Shown here: piece after piece, positions 16,460-24,722 of the stretch
Layout: each line of letters begins with the position of its first letter
Position numbering within the stretch: the first letter of the stretch is position 1
From: Bacteroidales bacterium Bact_22
Lineage (GTDB): Bacteria; Bacteroidota; Bacteroidia; Bacteroidales; F082
Assembly (NCBI GenBank): GCA_001603665.1
Contig: LUZN01000015.1
Span: 1 to 45,348 of the forward strand
Length of the DNA: 45,348 nucleotides
Direction of reading: 5' to 3'
Notes under the pieces: generated by a model
What the model saw: the letters and a program-made list of their open reading frames with translations, nothing else
Told to the model about the DNA's origin: nothing
The model's database searches: none
Translations under genes and position numbers: made by a program

Positions 16460-16828
16460 CTACTCGGCAGAATCCTTCGACTCGTCTTCGTTACTCATTT
16501 TGTCGATGAGCATAAACTCGTCCATCACAACCTCTGTAACGCGACGTTTGTTCTTGTCCTTGTCATCATACTCCCGAGTCTGTAACTTGCCTTCCAGGGC
16601 CATTAAACGGCCTTTCCTAACGATTTTTTCCACAATCTCGGCTGTCCTTCCCCATGCGATGATGTTGTGCCACTCCGTTTCCTGCACGAGCTCCATATTA
16701 TCATTGTAATGTTTCTCGTTGGTGGCCAATGTAAATTTGGCAAGCTTTCTGTTCTCACCGAATTTCTTAATCTCCGGATCCATGCCCGGACGACCAATCA
16801 AATGAACTGAATTTCTCAAGGTTCCCAT
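16460..16828 (-). CDS. ssb: Single-stranded DNA-binding protein, 122 aa, short form
   Basis: Binds and protects single-stranded DNA during replication, repair and recombination. The N-terminal region has the usual SSB OB-fold signature: NSVHLIGRPGMDPEIK, then KFTLATNE, then TEWHNIIAWGRTAEI. It is shorter than a typical SSB, and its acidic tail (SNEDESKDSAE) lacks the IPF/LPF tip that normally recruits partner proteins. It may therefore be a secondary SSB or one with altered partner binding. It has its own promoter, separate from dnaG upstream on the same strand, and is followed at once by a candidate structured RNA. Confidence 0.9.
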   Translation of the reverse strand: MGTLRNSVHLIGRPGMDPEIKKFGENRKLAKFTLATNEKHYNDNMELVQETEWHNIIAWGRTAEIVEKIVRKGRLMALEGKLQTREYDDKDKNKRRVTEVVMDEFMLIDKMSNEDESKDSAE

Positions 16829-16866
16829 AGTAAAATGTTTTTTTGTTTATAAAAATGATTACGACG

Positions 16867-16874
16867 CAAAGTTA
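16867..16874 (-). promoter_or_regulatory. -7 element of ssb
   Basis: Minus-strand TAACTTTG fits TAnnTTTG, about 38 bases before the ssb ATG and just after the dnaG-side terminator. This makes ssb an independent transcription unit. Confidence 0.65.
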
Positions 16875-16882
16875 AAATGCAC

Positions 16883-16913
16883 AAAAAAAATTAGTCGTAC
16901 GAAAAACGACTAA
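16883..16913 (-). terminator. Intrinsic terminator downstream of the dnaG operon
   Basis: On the minus strand an 8-bp perfect stem (TTAGTCGT / ACGACTAA, 16891-16898 with 16906-16913) with a 7-base loop is followed by eight T. It ends the rluB-to-dnaG transcript before the ssb promoter. Confidence 0.85.
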
Positions 16914-17095
16914 TCTTATTACATTTTTATAAAACATTGATTATCAGATGTTTAAAACTTTTAAAACCTCCAATTTTGCCTATTTACAATGTTAAAAAAT
17001 CTTTACAATTCTTTATAACAAATTGATTATCAATGATGTATTCGCAAAATTTTCTAATTATTCATAACATATTCATCATCAATATGTTATAAAAC
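16914..17095. other. AT-rich dnaG-ssb spacer with a perfect inverted repeat
   Basis: No gene is seen here. ATAACATATT (17064-17073) and AATATGTTAT (17081-17090) form a perfect 10-bp inverted repeat around CATCATC. Two near-palindromes based on TTGATTATCA occur near 16937 and 17024. They could be binding sites or 3' UTR structures of the dnaG message. No T-run follows the inverted repeat on the minus strand. Confidence 0.35.
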
Positions 17096-17123
17096 TTCAC
17101 ACTTCAAACTCCAAACTTCAAAC
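17096..17123 (-). repeat. 28-base element of four GTTTGRA heptads abutting the dnaG stop codon
   Basis: On the minus strand four 7-base units (GTTTGAA, GTTTGGA, GTTTGAA, GTGTGAA) run without gaps. The first base of the first unit is the G of the dnaG TAG stop codon. The same 28-base pattern occurs in the opposite orientation at 22980-23007. Confidence 0.7.
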
Positions 17124-19087
17124 TATTTTGTGATTACAATTCCGAGGTCGCGGTTGATTCGGGTGCGGATTTCATCGAGTTTTTTCTTCTTTTGAAGAAG
17201 GATGAGTTGTTCGTCGGGATCGGTGCACGACTGCAACTCTTTGACGAGGGCGGTTCGGCGGTCTTCGATAACCATGTCTTTGAAGCGCAAAATCGAGGTG
17301 AGGACGGTCTTTTTAAGGACATCGTCTTCGGTGCGTACCACAATGCGGTGGCGTTGCCAGTCGTCGAGCTTATACTGGGTGCTTAAGAGGTTGGCGGCAA
17401 GCACGGCTACATCTTCGTCTTCACTTGAGATGAACTCCTGTGCTGTAGGAAGACTGTCGGTGTCGAGTCCGTGGTCGAAAGCGTCGAAAATCTTCTTGTG
17501 AGTGGGGTCACGGAACAGTAATCCGTCGTTTTTGAGGTCGTCGACTATGGCTGAGGCTATGGTTGTAGTGTAAACCACCTCGTTGCCGTTTTCGTCTTGA
17601 TCTTTAATATCTATTGTTTCACTGCCGTGGGCGAGAAGAAGCTTTACCAGTTCCTGTTCCTGGAAGAAGCCGACCGGTGTGGTGTCTTTCGGCTCAGCCT
17701 GTTGCTGCTGAGGCTGATAGGTTTGATATTCCTGATATGACAGCTGTTGGTCGAGTTTCGGGTCGAGGCCGAGCTGTTTGCGATATTTTGCGCGCAGAAT
17801 CTTGTTCACCTCGTTGGTGAGCGTTTGCTCGGGCATCTCGAGGGTGCGGCTACATTCCTTGATATATGTCGCGCGATAGATCGGATCGGGGATGACGGCG
17901 ATGGTCTCGACGATGTCTTTGATGACTGTGGCACGCTTGATAGGGTCGTTTTTAGCGTCCTTCAGAAGGAGGTTGGTCTTGAAACCGATGAAGTCGCGGG
18001 CGTTTTCTTCGAGATATTTGGTGACAACCTCGATAGGGTTGTTCTGTACGAAGCTGTCAGGGTCGTCTTCGGGCGGCAGCACCACTATGCGCACGTTCAT
18101 GCCTTCTTCGAGTATCATGTTGGTACCACGCAGAGCGGCGTGTATGCCGGCAGCGTCGCCGTCGTATAGCATGGTGACGTTCTTCGTGTAACGGCTTATC
18201 ATGCGGATCTGCTCGGTTGTTAAGGAAGTTCCCGAGCTTGCCACCACGTTTTCTATGCCCGCCTGGTGCATTGAGAGCACGTCGGCGTAGCCTTCGACGA
18301 GGATGCAGTTGTCGAGGCGCGATATCTCGTTACGGGCGAAGAATATGCCGTAGAGTGTCTGACTCTTGTTGTAAATCTCTGATTCAGGCGAGTTTACGTA
18401 TTTCGCCTTAGTCTTTTCGGAGGTGAGGATACGTCCGCCGAAGCCGATGACTTTTCCCGTTAGGTTATGGATAGGGAAGATGACGCGGCCTTGGTAGCGG
18501 TCGTAGAGGCGGTTTTCGTAGCTTCCGGTGAGGCCGACTTTTATCAAGAGGTCTTTGTCGTAGCCATGTTTCATTGCATATTCCGTGAAGGCCGAGCCGC
18601 TGTTAGGGCAGTAGCCGAGCTGGAATTTGTTGATGATGGCGTCGCGGAAGCCGCGTTCGTGGAAGTAGGCGAGGCCGACCGATTGACCTTCGTCGGAGGT
18701 CATCATGGTGTTGGAGAAGTAGTCTTGCGCGAAGCTGTTGATGTTGAACATACGTTCGCGTTCGTTCTGCGCAGCCAGTTCTTCGGGTGTCTGCTCGCGT
18801 TCCTCGATTTTGATTCCGTATTTCTTGGCGAGATAGCGGAGCGCCTCTTGGAACGAGTAATGTTCGTGTTCCATGATGAATCGCACCGAGTCGCCGGCTT
18901 TTCCGCATCCGAAGCATTTGAAGATGTTTCGGGCAGGGTTGACGTTGAACGACGGCGTCTTCTCCTTATGGAACGGGCACACTCCGATGAGGTTGGAGCC
19001 GCGTTTGCGCAGCGTCACGAATTCGCTCACCACGTCTTCGATGCGTGCTGTCTCGATGATTTGATTTATGGTCTCGCGTGGAATCAT
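17123..19087 (-). CDS. dnaG: DNA primase DnaG, 654 aa
   Basis: Synthesises RNA primers for the lagging strand together with the replicative helicase. The N-terminal CHC2 zinc finger is complete (C37, H40, C58, C61). It is followed by the primase core with a TOPRIM fold: ILVEGYADV carries the catalytic Glu and MLYDGDAAG the Asp pair. A helicase-binding-like C-terminal region follows. Length is normal for the family. The ATG overlaps the stop codon of the upstream fatty acid transporter gene by four bases (ATGA), so translation is probably coupled. This differs from the classical rpsU-dnaG-rpoD operon. An intrinsic terminator lies at 16883-16913. Confidence 0.96.
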   Translation of the reverse strand: MIPRETINQIIETARIEDVVSEFVTLRKRGSNLIGVCPFHKEKTPSFNVNPARNIFKCFGCGKAGDSVRFIMEHEHYSFQEALRYLAKKYGIKIEEREQTPEELAAQNERERMFNINSFAQDYFSNTMMTSDEGQSVGLAYFHERGFRDAIINKFQLGYCPNSGSAFTEYAMKHGYDKDLLIKVGLTGSYENRLYDRYQGRVIFPIHNLTGKVIGFGGRILTSEKTKAKYVNSPESEIYNKSQTLYGIFFARNEISRLDNCILVEGYADVLSMHQAGIENVVASSGTSLTTEQIRMISRYTKNVTMLYDGDAAGIHAALRGTNMILEEGMNVRIVVLPPEDDPDSFVQNNPIEVVTKYLEENARDFIGFKTNLLLKDAKNDPIKRATVIKDIVETIAVIPDPIYRATYIKECSRTLEMPEQTLTNEVNKILRAKYRKQLGLDPKLDQQLSYQEYQTYQPQQQQAEPKDTTPVGFFQEQELVKLLLAHGSETIDIKDQDENGNEVVYTTTIASAIVDDLKNDGLLFRDPTHKKIFDAFDHGLDTDSLPTAQEFISSEDEDVAVLAANLLSTQYKLDDWQRHRIVVRTEDDVLKKTVLTSILRFKDMVIEDRRTALVKELQSCTDPDEQLILLQKKKKLDEIRTRINRDLGIVITK

Positions 19088-20451
19088 ATTGCCCAGATTA
19101 GAAGTCCGCCGATGATTATTATTCCAGAAACTACAAGGTCGATGAGACAGAATCCCATGATATCCTTGGCGTTAAGCTTCGCTATCGCGAGAGCCGGGAG
19201 TGCCCAGAAGGGCTGTATGAGGTTGGTCCACGCGTCGCCCCATGCTATTGCCATTCCTGTTAGGCCGTGGTCGACGTTGAGTGCCTCGCCGGCAGCGAAC
19301 ATGATAGGAGCCTGGATGGCCCAGTGACCGCCGCCTGATGGCACAAACATATTCAAGATGGCCGCACAAAGGAAGGTGTATAATGGATAAGTCGTTGACG
19401 TTGAGATGTTTATGAATGCCTGACTCACTACTGTGCCGAGACAGATGCCCGACTCGCCGACGCCTGTGATGATGCCCATGATACCGGCATAGAACGGGAA
19501 CTGCAGGAGGATGCCGGCCGCGCCGGAGACAGACTTGGCGAAGGCGCGGACATACGCGATCGGTGTCTTATGCAGGACTATTCCGAGGAAAAGGAAGAGC
19601 AATATCACCGAGCCGAGGTCGAAGGCTTTTCCTTTTATAAACAGGCTGATTACCAGAAAGGCAAAGCCCAAGAGTGATAAGATTCCGCTGAGGATTCGGC
19701 TGTTTTCGAGTTTTGCAGCGGGTGTCGAAGCGGGCGAATTTTGATTTGCCTCTACAACATCGTCTTCTTTAAGCAATGCAGGGTCGATGGCTACGATATT
19801 TTCGCCTTTGGGGTGCATCGCCGAATTTATTGCCACGAGGGCGATGGTGACGAGCACCACCATGACGATGTTATGCCAGTCGAGGATGGTATTTCCGATA
19901 GGAATCACTGATGTTATGACGCCGTTGGTGTCTTTCACCAGCTCGTCGACGTCGGAGGCCATCTTCAGCGGGATGGAGCCAGAGATGCCGGCGTGCCATA
20001 CCACGAAGCCGCTGTAGGCCGAGGCGATGAGCAGTCGGTAGTCGACGCCTTTGAGTTTTTTAGCTATCTCTTTGGCGAAGATGGCGCCCACGATGAGTCC
20101 GAAGCCCCAGTTGAGCCAGCATGCCACGGCCGAGATGCCGGTGACGAGAGCGATAGCTCCTGCTGGTGTTTTCGGCAATGATGCGAGCTTGTTGATGCTT
20201 TTTTTGATGGTAGGAGCTGCTGCCAACGTGGCACCTGTCACGAGGACGAGGGCCATCTGCATTGAGAATCCGAGGAGGTTCCACACGCCGCCGCCCCAGT
20301 TGCTTACCACTTCGGCTATGCTCTGGTGGCAGACGGGGATGGCTACCGCGATGGCGACAAAGGTGAGGATTATTGCAAAAATGAACGGCTCAGGCAGATA
20401 TTTCTGCATGAAACCTACACAACCATTTATTATTTTATGGAAGAATTTCAT
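19084..20451 (-). CDS. Short-chain fatty acid transporter, AtoE family, 455 aa
   Basis: A polytopic inner-membrane protein likely moving short-chain fatty acids such as butyrate or acetoacetate. Family-like features are the N-terminal YLPEPFIFAIILT segment, ATLAAAPTIKK, the NWGFGLIVGAIFA segment and the C-terminal GGGHWAIQAPIMF stretch. About ten to twelve hydrophobic segments are visible. The gene overlaps the nuclease gene upstream and dnaG downstream by four bases each. No CoA-transferase or other atoDAB-type gene is nearby. Direction of transport (uptake or export of fermentation acids) cannot be told from the sequence. Confidence 0.85.
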   Translation of the reverse strand: MKFFHKIINGCVGFMQKYLPEPFIFAIILTFVAIAVAIPVCHQSIAEVVSNWGGGVWNLLGFSMQMALVLVTGATLAAAPTIKKSINKLASLPKTPAGAIALVTGISAVACWLNWGFGLIVGAIFAKEIAKKLKGVDYRLLIASAYSGFVVWHAGISGSIPLKMASDVDELVKDTNGVITSVIPIGNTILDWHNIVMVVLVTIALVAINSAMHPKGENIVAIDPALLKEDDVVEANQNSPASTPAAKLENSRILSGILSLLGFAFLVISLFIKGKAFDLGSVILLFLFLGIVLHKTPIAYVRAFAKSVSGAAGILLQFPFYAGIMGIITGVGESGICLGTVVSQAFINISTSTTYPLYTFLCAAILNMFVPSGGGHWAIQAPIMFAAGEALNVDHGLTGMAIAWGDAWTNLIQPFWALPALAIAKLNAKDIMGFCLIDLVVSGIIIIGGLLIWAI

Positions 20452-21737
20452 TCTACAATAACTTTACTTGTATTTGTCAGTCCGTCGGCGTTTGTTATCT
20501 TCAGGAAATAAAGGCCTTTCGGAAGATTATCGACATTGATGACATGCTCAGTGAGGCAGTCGTCGATGAAGATGTCACTGGAATAGACCATTTGTCCTAA
20601 AGTGTTGAATAACAATATTTTAGCTTTACCTAAATTATCTTGAAAGAATCGGATGTTGATGTTATCCGAGGCCGGGTTAGGGAAGATGTCGAAGTTCAGT
20701 ACGTTTTCGGGGTATTCGTTGACGCCGATGTTGTACTGGACAAGGAGTTCCATGGTTACCGGGATGTGGTCGGAGTTGTGGAACAGAGCGTCGGCCACCT
20801 CTTGCGAGACGGCGAAGTTCATCGGGTTGTTGATGCTTTTGTTGAAATGGTATCCGTCGTTGCCGAGGGCGTTGTAGCTGTTGCCGATATAACGTATGCC
20901 TTCGCGGCCGCCGTAGACGTTTTCCGACATCAGGATGAAGTCGAAGCGGTCGTCCATGCCGCCCGATGAGTGGCAGTCGCTGTCGCTGTCTTTATGTGTC
21001 GACTGTGTGTGATAATCCTCGTAGTAGCCGTTGTTGTTCCATTCACCCACGCCGTAGGGGTAGAGCGGGTCGATGAAATATGAATTAGGGTAGGACGACT
21101 GGTTGGTGAATGCCTGATAGGCGCCTTCCGTCGAGGTATAGAGGTTGAAATCGCCCATGATGAGGACGTTTTTCTCACGATAGTTGGCCTCGAGGTAGTT
21201 CATGGTGTTTTCGGCCATGATCTTACGTTTGTTGACGTTGTCGGAGCCTGTTCCGGCTTTGAGGTGGGCGATGACGCATGTCAGAGCCAGTTTACCCGAG
21301 TCGTCGTTTTTGAATTTGAAGTCGTAGACGTCGATGTCGCGGGTGTAGGTCTGGGCTGTATGGTGTCCGGCGAGCGTCAGTTTGGTGGAGTTGTAGAAGA
21401 TGCAGTTGGTGAGCGACGAATTGTTGCCGGTGTTTGAGCCGGCGCTTGTCATCCAGTAGTTTAACCCATTGATATTCAATACATTATTAAGTAATTCATT
21501 GGGTAATGTTGCATTTCTTCCCATCTCGCAGACGGTAAAGATGTCGGGGTAATAGGCTGTCAGGATAGTACGGAGATATCCGTTTTTGTCGTTAGTATTG
21601 TTATTTGTTGTTGTGCAATAGCTGGTATAATTTCCGTAGTTAAGGAGATTATACTGCATCACTCTCAGCGTGTCGTTTTGGGCGTAAGCTACTGATAATG
21701 TGACAATTAACAATAATATTAAAGACAGCTTTTTCAT
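20448..21737 (-). CDS. T9SS-secreted endonuclease/exonuclease/phosphatase-family protein, 429 aa
   Basis: A secreted metal-dependent phosphodiesterase, most likely a nuclease. A signal peptide (cleaved near VAYAQ) is followed by an EEP fold: MQYNLLNYG at the N terminus, a Glu in DIFTVCEMGRN, HLKAG, the MGDFN motif, DRFDFIL and the terminal NSDHIPV catalytic pair. The last 75 residues (IFPNPASDNINIRF through GLYFLKI) are a type A T9SS sorting domain, so it should reach the surface or medium. Extracellular DNA use for nutrients or escape from DNA traps is a plausible role, by inference. It starts two bases after the pseudouridine synthase stop codon. Confidence 0.85.
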   Translation of the reverse strand: MKKLSLILLLIVTLSVAYAQNDTLRVMQYNLLNYGNYTSYCTTTNNNTNDKNGYLRTILTAYYPDIFTVCEMGRNATLPNELLNNVLNINGLNYWMTSAGSNTGNNSSLTNCIFYNSTKLTLAGHHTAQTYTRDIDVYDFKFKNDDSGKLALTCVIAHLKAGTGSDNVNKRKIMAENTMNYLEANYREKNVLIMGDFNLYTSTEGAYQAFTNQSSYPNSYFIDPLYPYGVGEWNNNGYYEDYHTQSTHKDSDSDCHSSGGMDDRFDFILMSENVYGGREGIRYIGNSYNALGNDGYHFNKSINNPMNFAVSQEVADALFHNSDHIPVTMELLVQYNIGVNEYPENVLNFDIFPNPASDNINIRFFQDNLGKAKILLFNTLGQMVYSSDIFIDDCLTEHVINVDNLPKGLYFLKITNADGLTNTSKVIVE

Positions 21738-21739
21738 GA

Positions 21740-22933
21740 CTATTCTATTCTTTTGAGCATGCTTATCTCGGCGCTGGTGAGGAAACGCCAGTGTCCGCGC
21801 GGCAGGTTCTGTTTGGTGAGTCCTGCGAGCATCACGCGGTCGAGTTTCATCACTTCGTAGCCGAGGCTTTCGAAGATACGGCGGACGATGTGGTTACGGC
21901 CGGAGTGGATCTCCACGCCGACTTCGCGCATTGTCGGGTCGTCGGCGACGTAGTCGATCTTATCGACGGTGATTGGTCCGTCTTCGAGCATGAGACCTTT
22001 CTCGATTTGCGCGAAGTCGGCGGCTGTCAGAGGCTTGTTGAGCGTGACATGGTATAGTTTCTTCACCTCGTGGCTCGGGTGTGTGAGCGTCTTGGCCAGT
22101 TCGCCGTCGTTGGTGAGCAGCAGCAGTCCGATGGTGTTACGGTCGAGGCGGCCGACGGGGTAGATACGCTCCTGGCATGCGCCTTCGACGAGGTCCATCA
22201 CGGTGTGGCGCTCATACGGGTCGTCGCTGGTGGTGATGACGCCTTTAGGCTTGTTTAAAAGGACATAACGAAGCTTTTCGCGGTTGAGGGTCTGTCCACC
22301 GTACACTACTTTATCGGTGGTTTTCACCTTGGTGCCGAGTTCTGTCACCACTTCGCCGTTGACTGTCACAGCGCCGGCGAGGATGAGGTCGTCGGCTTCG
22401 CGGCGTGAGCAGATGCCTGAGTCGGCGAGGTATTTGTTGAGACGGATCTCGCCAGTGGCGCGCGGACGGTCGAACTCAGGGTCTTTCTCTCTGCGGTAAC
22501 CCCGGCGGCCGCCTCTCGGACGCTCGTCGTCATGGTCGAAACGCTTTCCGAACGGCTTTTTGTCGCCAAAAGACTTTCTGGCGCCGCGGCCAAAAGGCTT
22601 CTTTTCGTCTCTTTCGTCATCGTTTCTTCTCGAAAAACCGCGTCTTGCCGGTTTCTCATCATCTTCAAATCTTCTTCCAAAAGATTTTCTTGCGGCACCT
22701 CTTGTACCACGTTCTTCACGACCGAATGATCTTTTTTCACTTCTCTCGTCATCACGACGACCGAAGCTTCTCTTTTCGCCGAAAGGTTTTCTCTCACGGC
22801 GTTCTCCATCGCCCTCACGGCGAGCTTTTTCTCTCTCAAACTGCTCTAATCTCTCGTCACTGAATCTCCTGACTTCGGCAGTTTTTCTTCTGGCAACGTG
22901 CTGACGCTTGCCACTTCTTTCTTCGTTATTCAT
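21740..22933 (-). CDS. 23S rRNA pseudouridine synthase, RluB/RsuA family, with arginine-rich N-terminal tail, 397 aa
   Basis: Isomerises uridine to pseudouridine in ribosomal RNA. The C-terminal two thirds hold an S4 RNA-binding domain (RLNKYLADSGICSRREAD) and the catalytic domain with GRLDRNTIGLLLLTNDG containing the catalytic Asp. The RluB-like end includes HIVRRIFESLGYEVMKLDR. The first roughly 155 residues are low-complexity and highly charged, with recurrent (K/R)SFG and KPFG blocks separated by Arg/Asp/Glu runs. This tail probably binds RNA or ribosomes nonspecifically. It is first in the four-gene operon ending with dnaG and has a promoter at 22965-22972. The RluB versus RluE/F assignment is uncertain. 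Confidence 0.88.
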   Translation of the reverse strand: MNNEERSGKRQHVARRKTAEVRRFSDERLEQFEREKARREGDGERRERKPFGEKRSFGRRDDERSEKRSFGREERGTRGAARKSFGRRFEDDEKPARRGFSRRNDDERDEKKPFGRGARKSFGDKKPFGKRFDHDDERPRGGRRGYRREKDPEFDRPRATGEIRLNKYLADSGICSRREADDLILAGAVTVNGEVVTELGTKVKTTDKVVYGGQTLNREKLRYVLLNKPKGVITTSDDPYERHTVMDLVEGACQERIYPVGRLDRNTIGLLLLTNDGELAKTLTHPSHEVKKLYHVTLNKPLTAADFAQIEKGLMLEDGPITVDKIDYVADDPTMREVGVEIHSGRNHIVRRIFESLGYEVMKLDRVMLAGLTKQNLPRGHWRFLTSAEISMLKRIE

Positions 22934-22964
22934 CTTTCAAAAAAATAATTAATTATTGGGACTG

Positions 22965-22972
22965 CAAAATTA
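22965..22972 (-). promoter_or_regulatory. -7 element of the rluB-like / dnaG operon
   Basis: Minus-strand TAATTTTG fits TAnnTTTG, 32 bases before the ATG at 22933. It lies back to back with the subtilase promoter, with the heptad repeat between them. Confidence 0.65.
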
Positions 22973-22979
22973 CAAAAAA

Positions 22980-23007
22980 GTTTGGAGTTTGAAGTTTGGA
23001 GTTTGAA
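22980..23007 (+). repeat. 28-base element of four GTTTGGA/GTTTGAA heptads in a divergent promoter region
   Basis: Four gapless 7-base units alternate GTTTGGA and GTTTGAA. Each carries TTTG, so a -33-like TTTG recurs every seven bases. The copy at 22995-22998 sits 16 bases before the TATATTTG of the subtilase gene. The reverse copy is at 17096-17123. Confidence 0.7.
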
Positions 23008-23014
23008 GTTTTTT

Positions 23015-23022
23015 TATATTTG
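23015..23022 (+). promoter_or_regulatory. -7 element of the secreted subtilase gene
   Basis: TATATTTG fits TAnnTTTG, 18 bases before the ATG at 23041. It lies inside a longer open frame that begins at 22996, so the downstream ATG is the real start. Confidence 0.7.
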
Positions 23023-23040
23023 CAAAAAATTTCGATTACT

Positions 23041-24684
23041 ATGAGAAAATTATCATTCTTAGTTTCTTTACTAATTTGCACTGTTATCGCTCAGGCGCAA
23101 ATTGCTTCAAACATCTACTGGGTACAGTTTACCGACAAGGCCAATTCGCCTTATTCTATTGATAATCCGGAGGCATTTTTAAGTCAGAGAGCTTTGGAAC
23201 GTCGTGCTCGCCTGAACATCGCTATCGACGAGTATGACATCCCTGTCAATCCCCAGTATTTGCAGGCTGTTGAGGCTTGTGGAGCTCAGCTTTTGAATCC
23301 TTCGAAATGGTTGAACGGCGTATCGGTTTACACCAACAGTCAGGCTGTGGTCGATGCCATCAATGCTTTAGAGTTTGTCGAAGTGGTGCGTAACTGCCCC
23401 GATTTTCCTGAAGCTCAGCGTGACAAGGACATCTGGCTTGCCAACGAGATGAAGGGAACTGCTAAATCGGAGGTTTCGAGAGGCTACTACGGTGGTGCTG
23501 AAACACAGGTTTATCAGTTGAGAATCAATGAGTTGCATGATATGGGCTATAACGGAACAGGTGTTCACATCGCTGTGTTGGACGGCGGTTTTGTTGGTAC
23601 TGACATCCATCACGCTTTTGATAATATGCGTGATGAAGGCCGTCTGCTTGGCGTTAAGGATTTCGTTTATGGTTCAACATCTGTATATTCGCAGAGCACA
23701 CACGGCACTTCGTGTCTTAGCACCATGGGAGCTTACGACCCGAACAATATGGTTGGAACAGCTCCAAAGGCTTCGTATTATCTGTTCCATACTGAAGATG
23801 GAAATGGTGAGAATATCGTTGAGGAATACAACTGGGTGTCGGGCGCGGAACTTGCCGATTCGCTTGGCGTTGACGTGTGCTCGACATCGTTGGGATATAT
23901 CGATTTCGACATGCCTCAGTGGGATCATCCTGTTGAGCATTTCGACGGTCACACTGCTCCAATGACGATAGGTGCTGAGATTGCTGCAAGTCGTGGTATC
24001 ATTTGCACAAACTCTGCTGGTAACGAATATGCGGGATACTGCACCTTGGGCATTCCGGCAGACGCTGAGCATATCATCACTGTGGGTGCTGTCGACGATC
24101 AAGGCGATCGTGCTGATTTCAGCTCGACGGGACCGACTTACGACGGACGTATCAAACCCGACGTGATGGCTATGGGTGAGGGCACTTATGTGGCTTCGGG
24201 CTATCCTGGCGGCTGGTATGGCGACTACTACAACGGCAATGGCACATCGTTCTCCAACCCAGTGTTGGCAGGCGCTGTGGCATGTCTGCGTCAGGCAAGA
24301 CCAGAGGCATCGGTACAGGAGATCTGCGATGCTTTGAGAGCGGCAGGCAACAACGGAAACAGTCCTGACAACTATAACGGCTATGGTATTCCTGATTTCG
24401 TTCTAGCCTTGCAAATCCTTGATATTGAAGAAATTACAATTGGCGAAAACGAGATTTTCAGCGTTTATCCTAATCCGAGTTCCGACAAGGTGCAGATTTC
24501 TGTTAAAGAAAATGTAAATATCACCGACGCGACAGTTTATGACATTACAGGTCGAGTGATGTTTAGCTCAATGAATATCAATGAGTTGGAAAATTATTTA
24601 AACAACCTTGACTCGGGTATTTATCAAGTTAAGATGGATACTGAAAATGGCAGTCAGACGCTGAAAGTGGTTTTGACGAAGTAA
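23041..24684 (+). CDS. T9SS-secreted S8 family serine peptidase (subtilase), 547 aa
   Basis: A secreted endopeptidase. The signal peptide ends near IAQAQ. The N-terminal region resembles subtilase propeptides (WVQFTDK.....L..RALERR). The catalytic triad is complete: D181 in IAVLDGGF, H221 in HGTSCLSTMGA and S403 in GTSFSNPVLAGAVACL. The oxyanion Asn lies in the TNSAGNEYAG segment. The C-terminal 75 residues form a type A T9SS sorting domain (VYPNPSSDKVQIS to GIYQVKMDTENG). The start was chosen from the promoter at 23015-23022 and the signal peptide. It stands alone, divergent from the dnaG operon. It could supply peptides or process surface proteins; the substrate is unknown. Confidence 0.92.
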   Translation: MRKLSFLVSLLICTVIAQAQIASNIYWVQFTDKANSPYSIDNPEAFLSQRALERRARLNIAIDEYDIPVNPQYLQAVEACGAQLLNPSKWLNGVSVYTNSQAVVDAINALEFVEVVRNCPDFPEAQRDKDIWLANEMKGTAKSEVSRGYYGGAETQVYQLRINELHDMGYNGTGVHIAVLDGGFVGTDIHHAFDNMRDEGRLLGVKDFVYGSTSVYSQSTHGTSCLSTMGAYDPNNMVGTAPKASYYLFHTEDGNGENIVEEYNWVSGAELADSLGVDVCSTSLGYIDFDMPQWDHPVEHFDGHTAPMTIGAEIAASRGIICTNSAGNEYAGYCTLGIPADAEHIITVGAVDDQGDRADFSSTGPTYDGRIKPDVMAMGEGTYVASGYPGGWYGDYYNGNGTSFSNPVLAGAVACLRQARPEASVQEICDALRAAGNNGNSPDNYNGYGIPDFVLALQILDIEEITIGENEIFSVYPNPSSDKVQISVKENVNITDATVYDITGRVMFSSMNINELENYLNNLDSGIYQVKMDTENGSQTLKVVLTK

Positions 24685-24722
24685 AAATTTTTAAAAAAGA
24701 CTTGAAATTATTAAATAATTCA

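Noticed and set aside
18467-19327. 286-codon open frame on the plus strand opposite dnaG and the transporter gene end
   Set aside because: It is an antisense shadow of well-supported genes with low-complexity Val/Ala/Glu-rich translation and no promoter, start context or family motif.
22996-23041. Upstream start at 22996 for the subtilase
   Set aside because: It lies in the heptad repeat and before the TATATTTG promoter; the signal peptide begins at the ATG at 23041.
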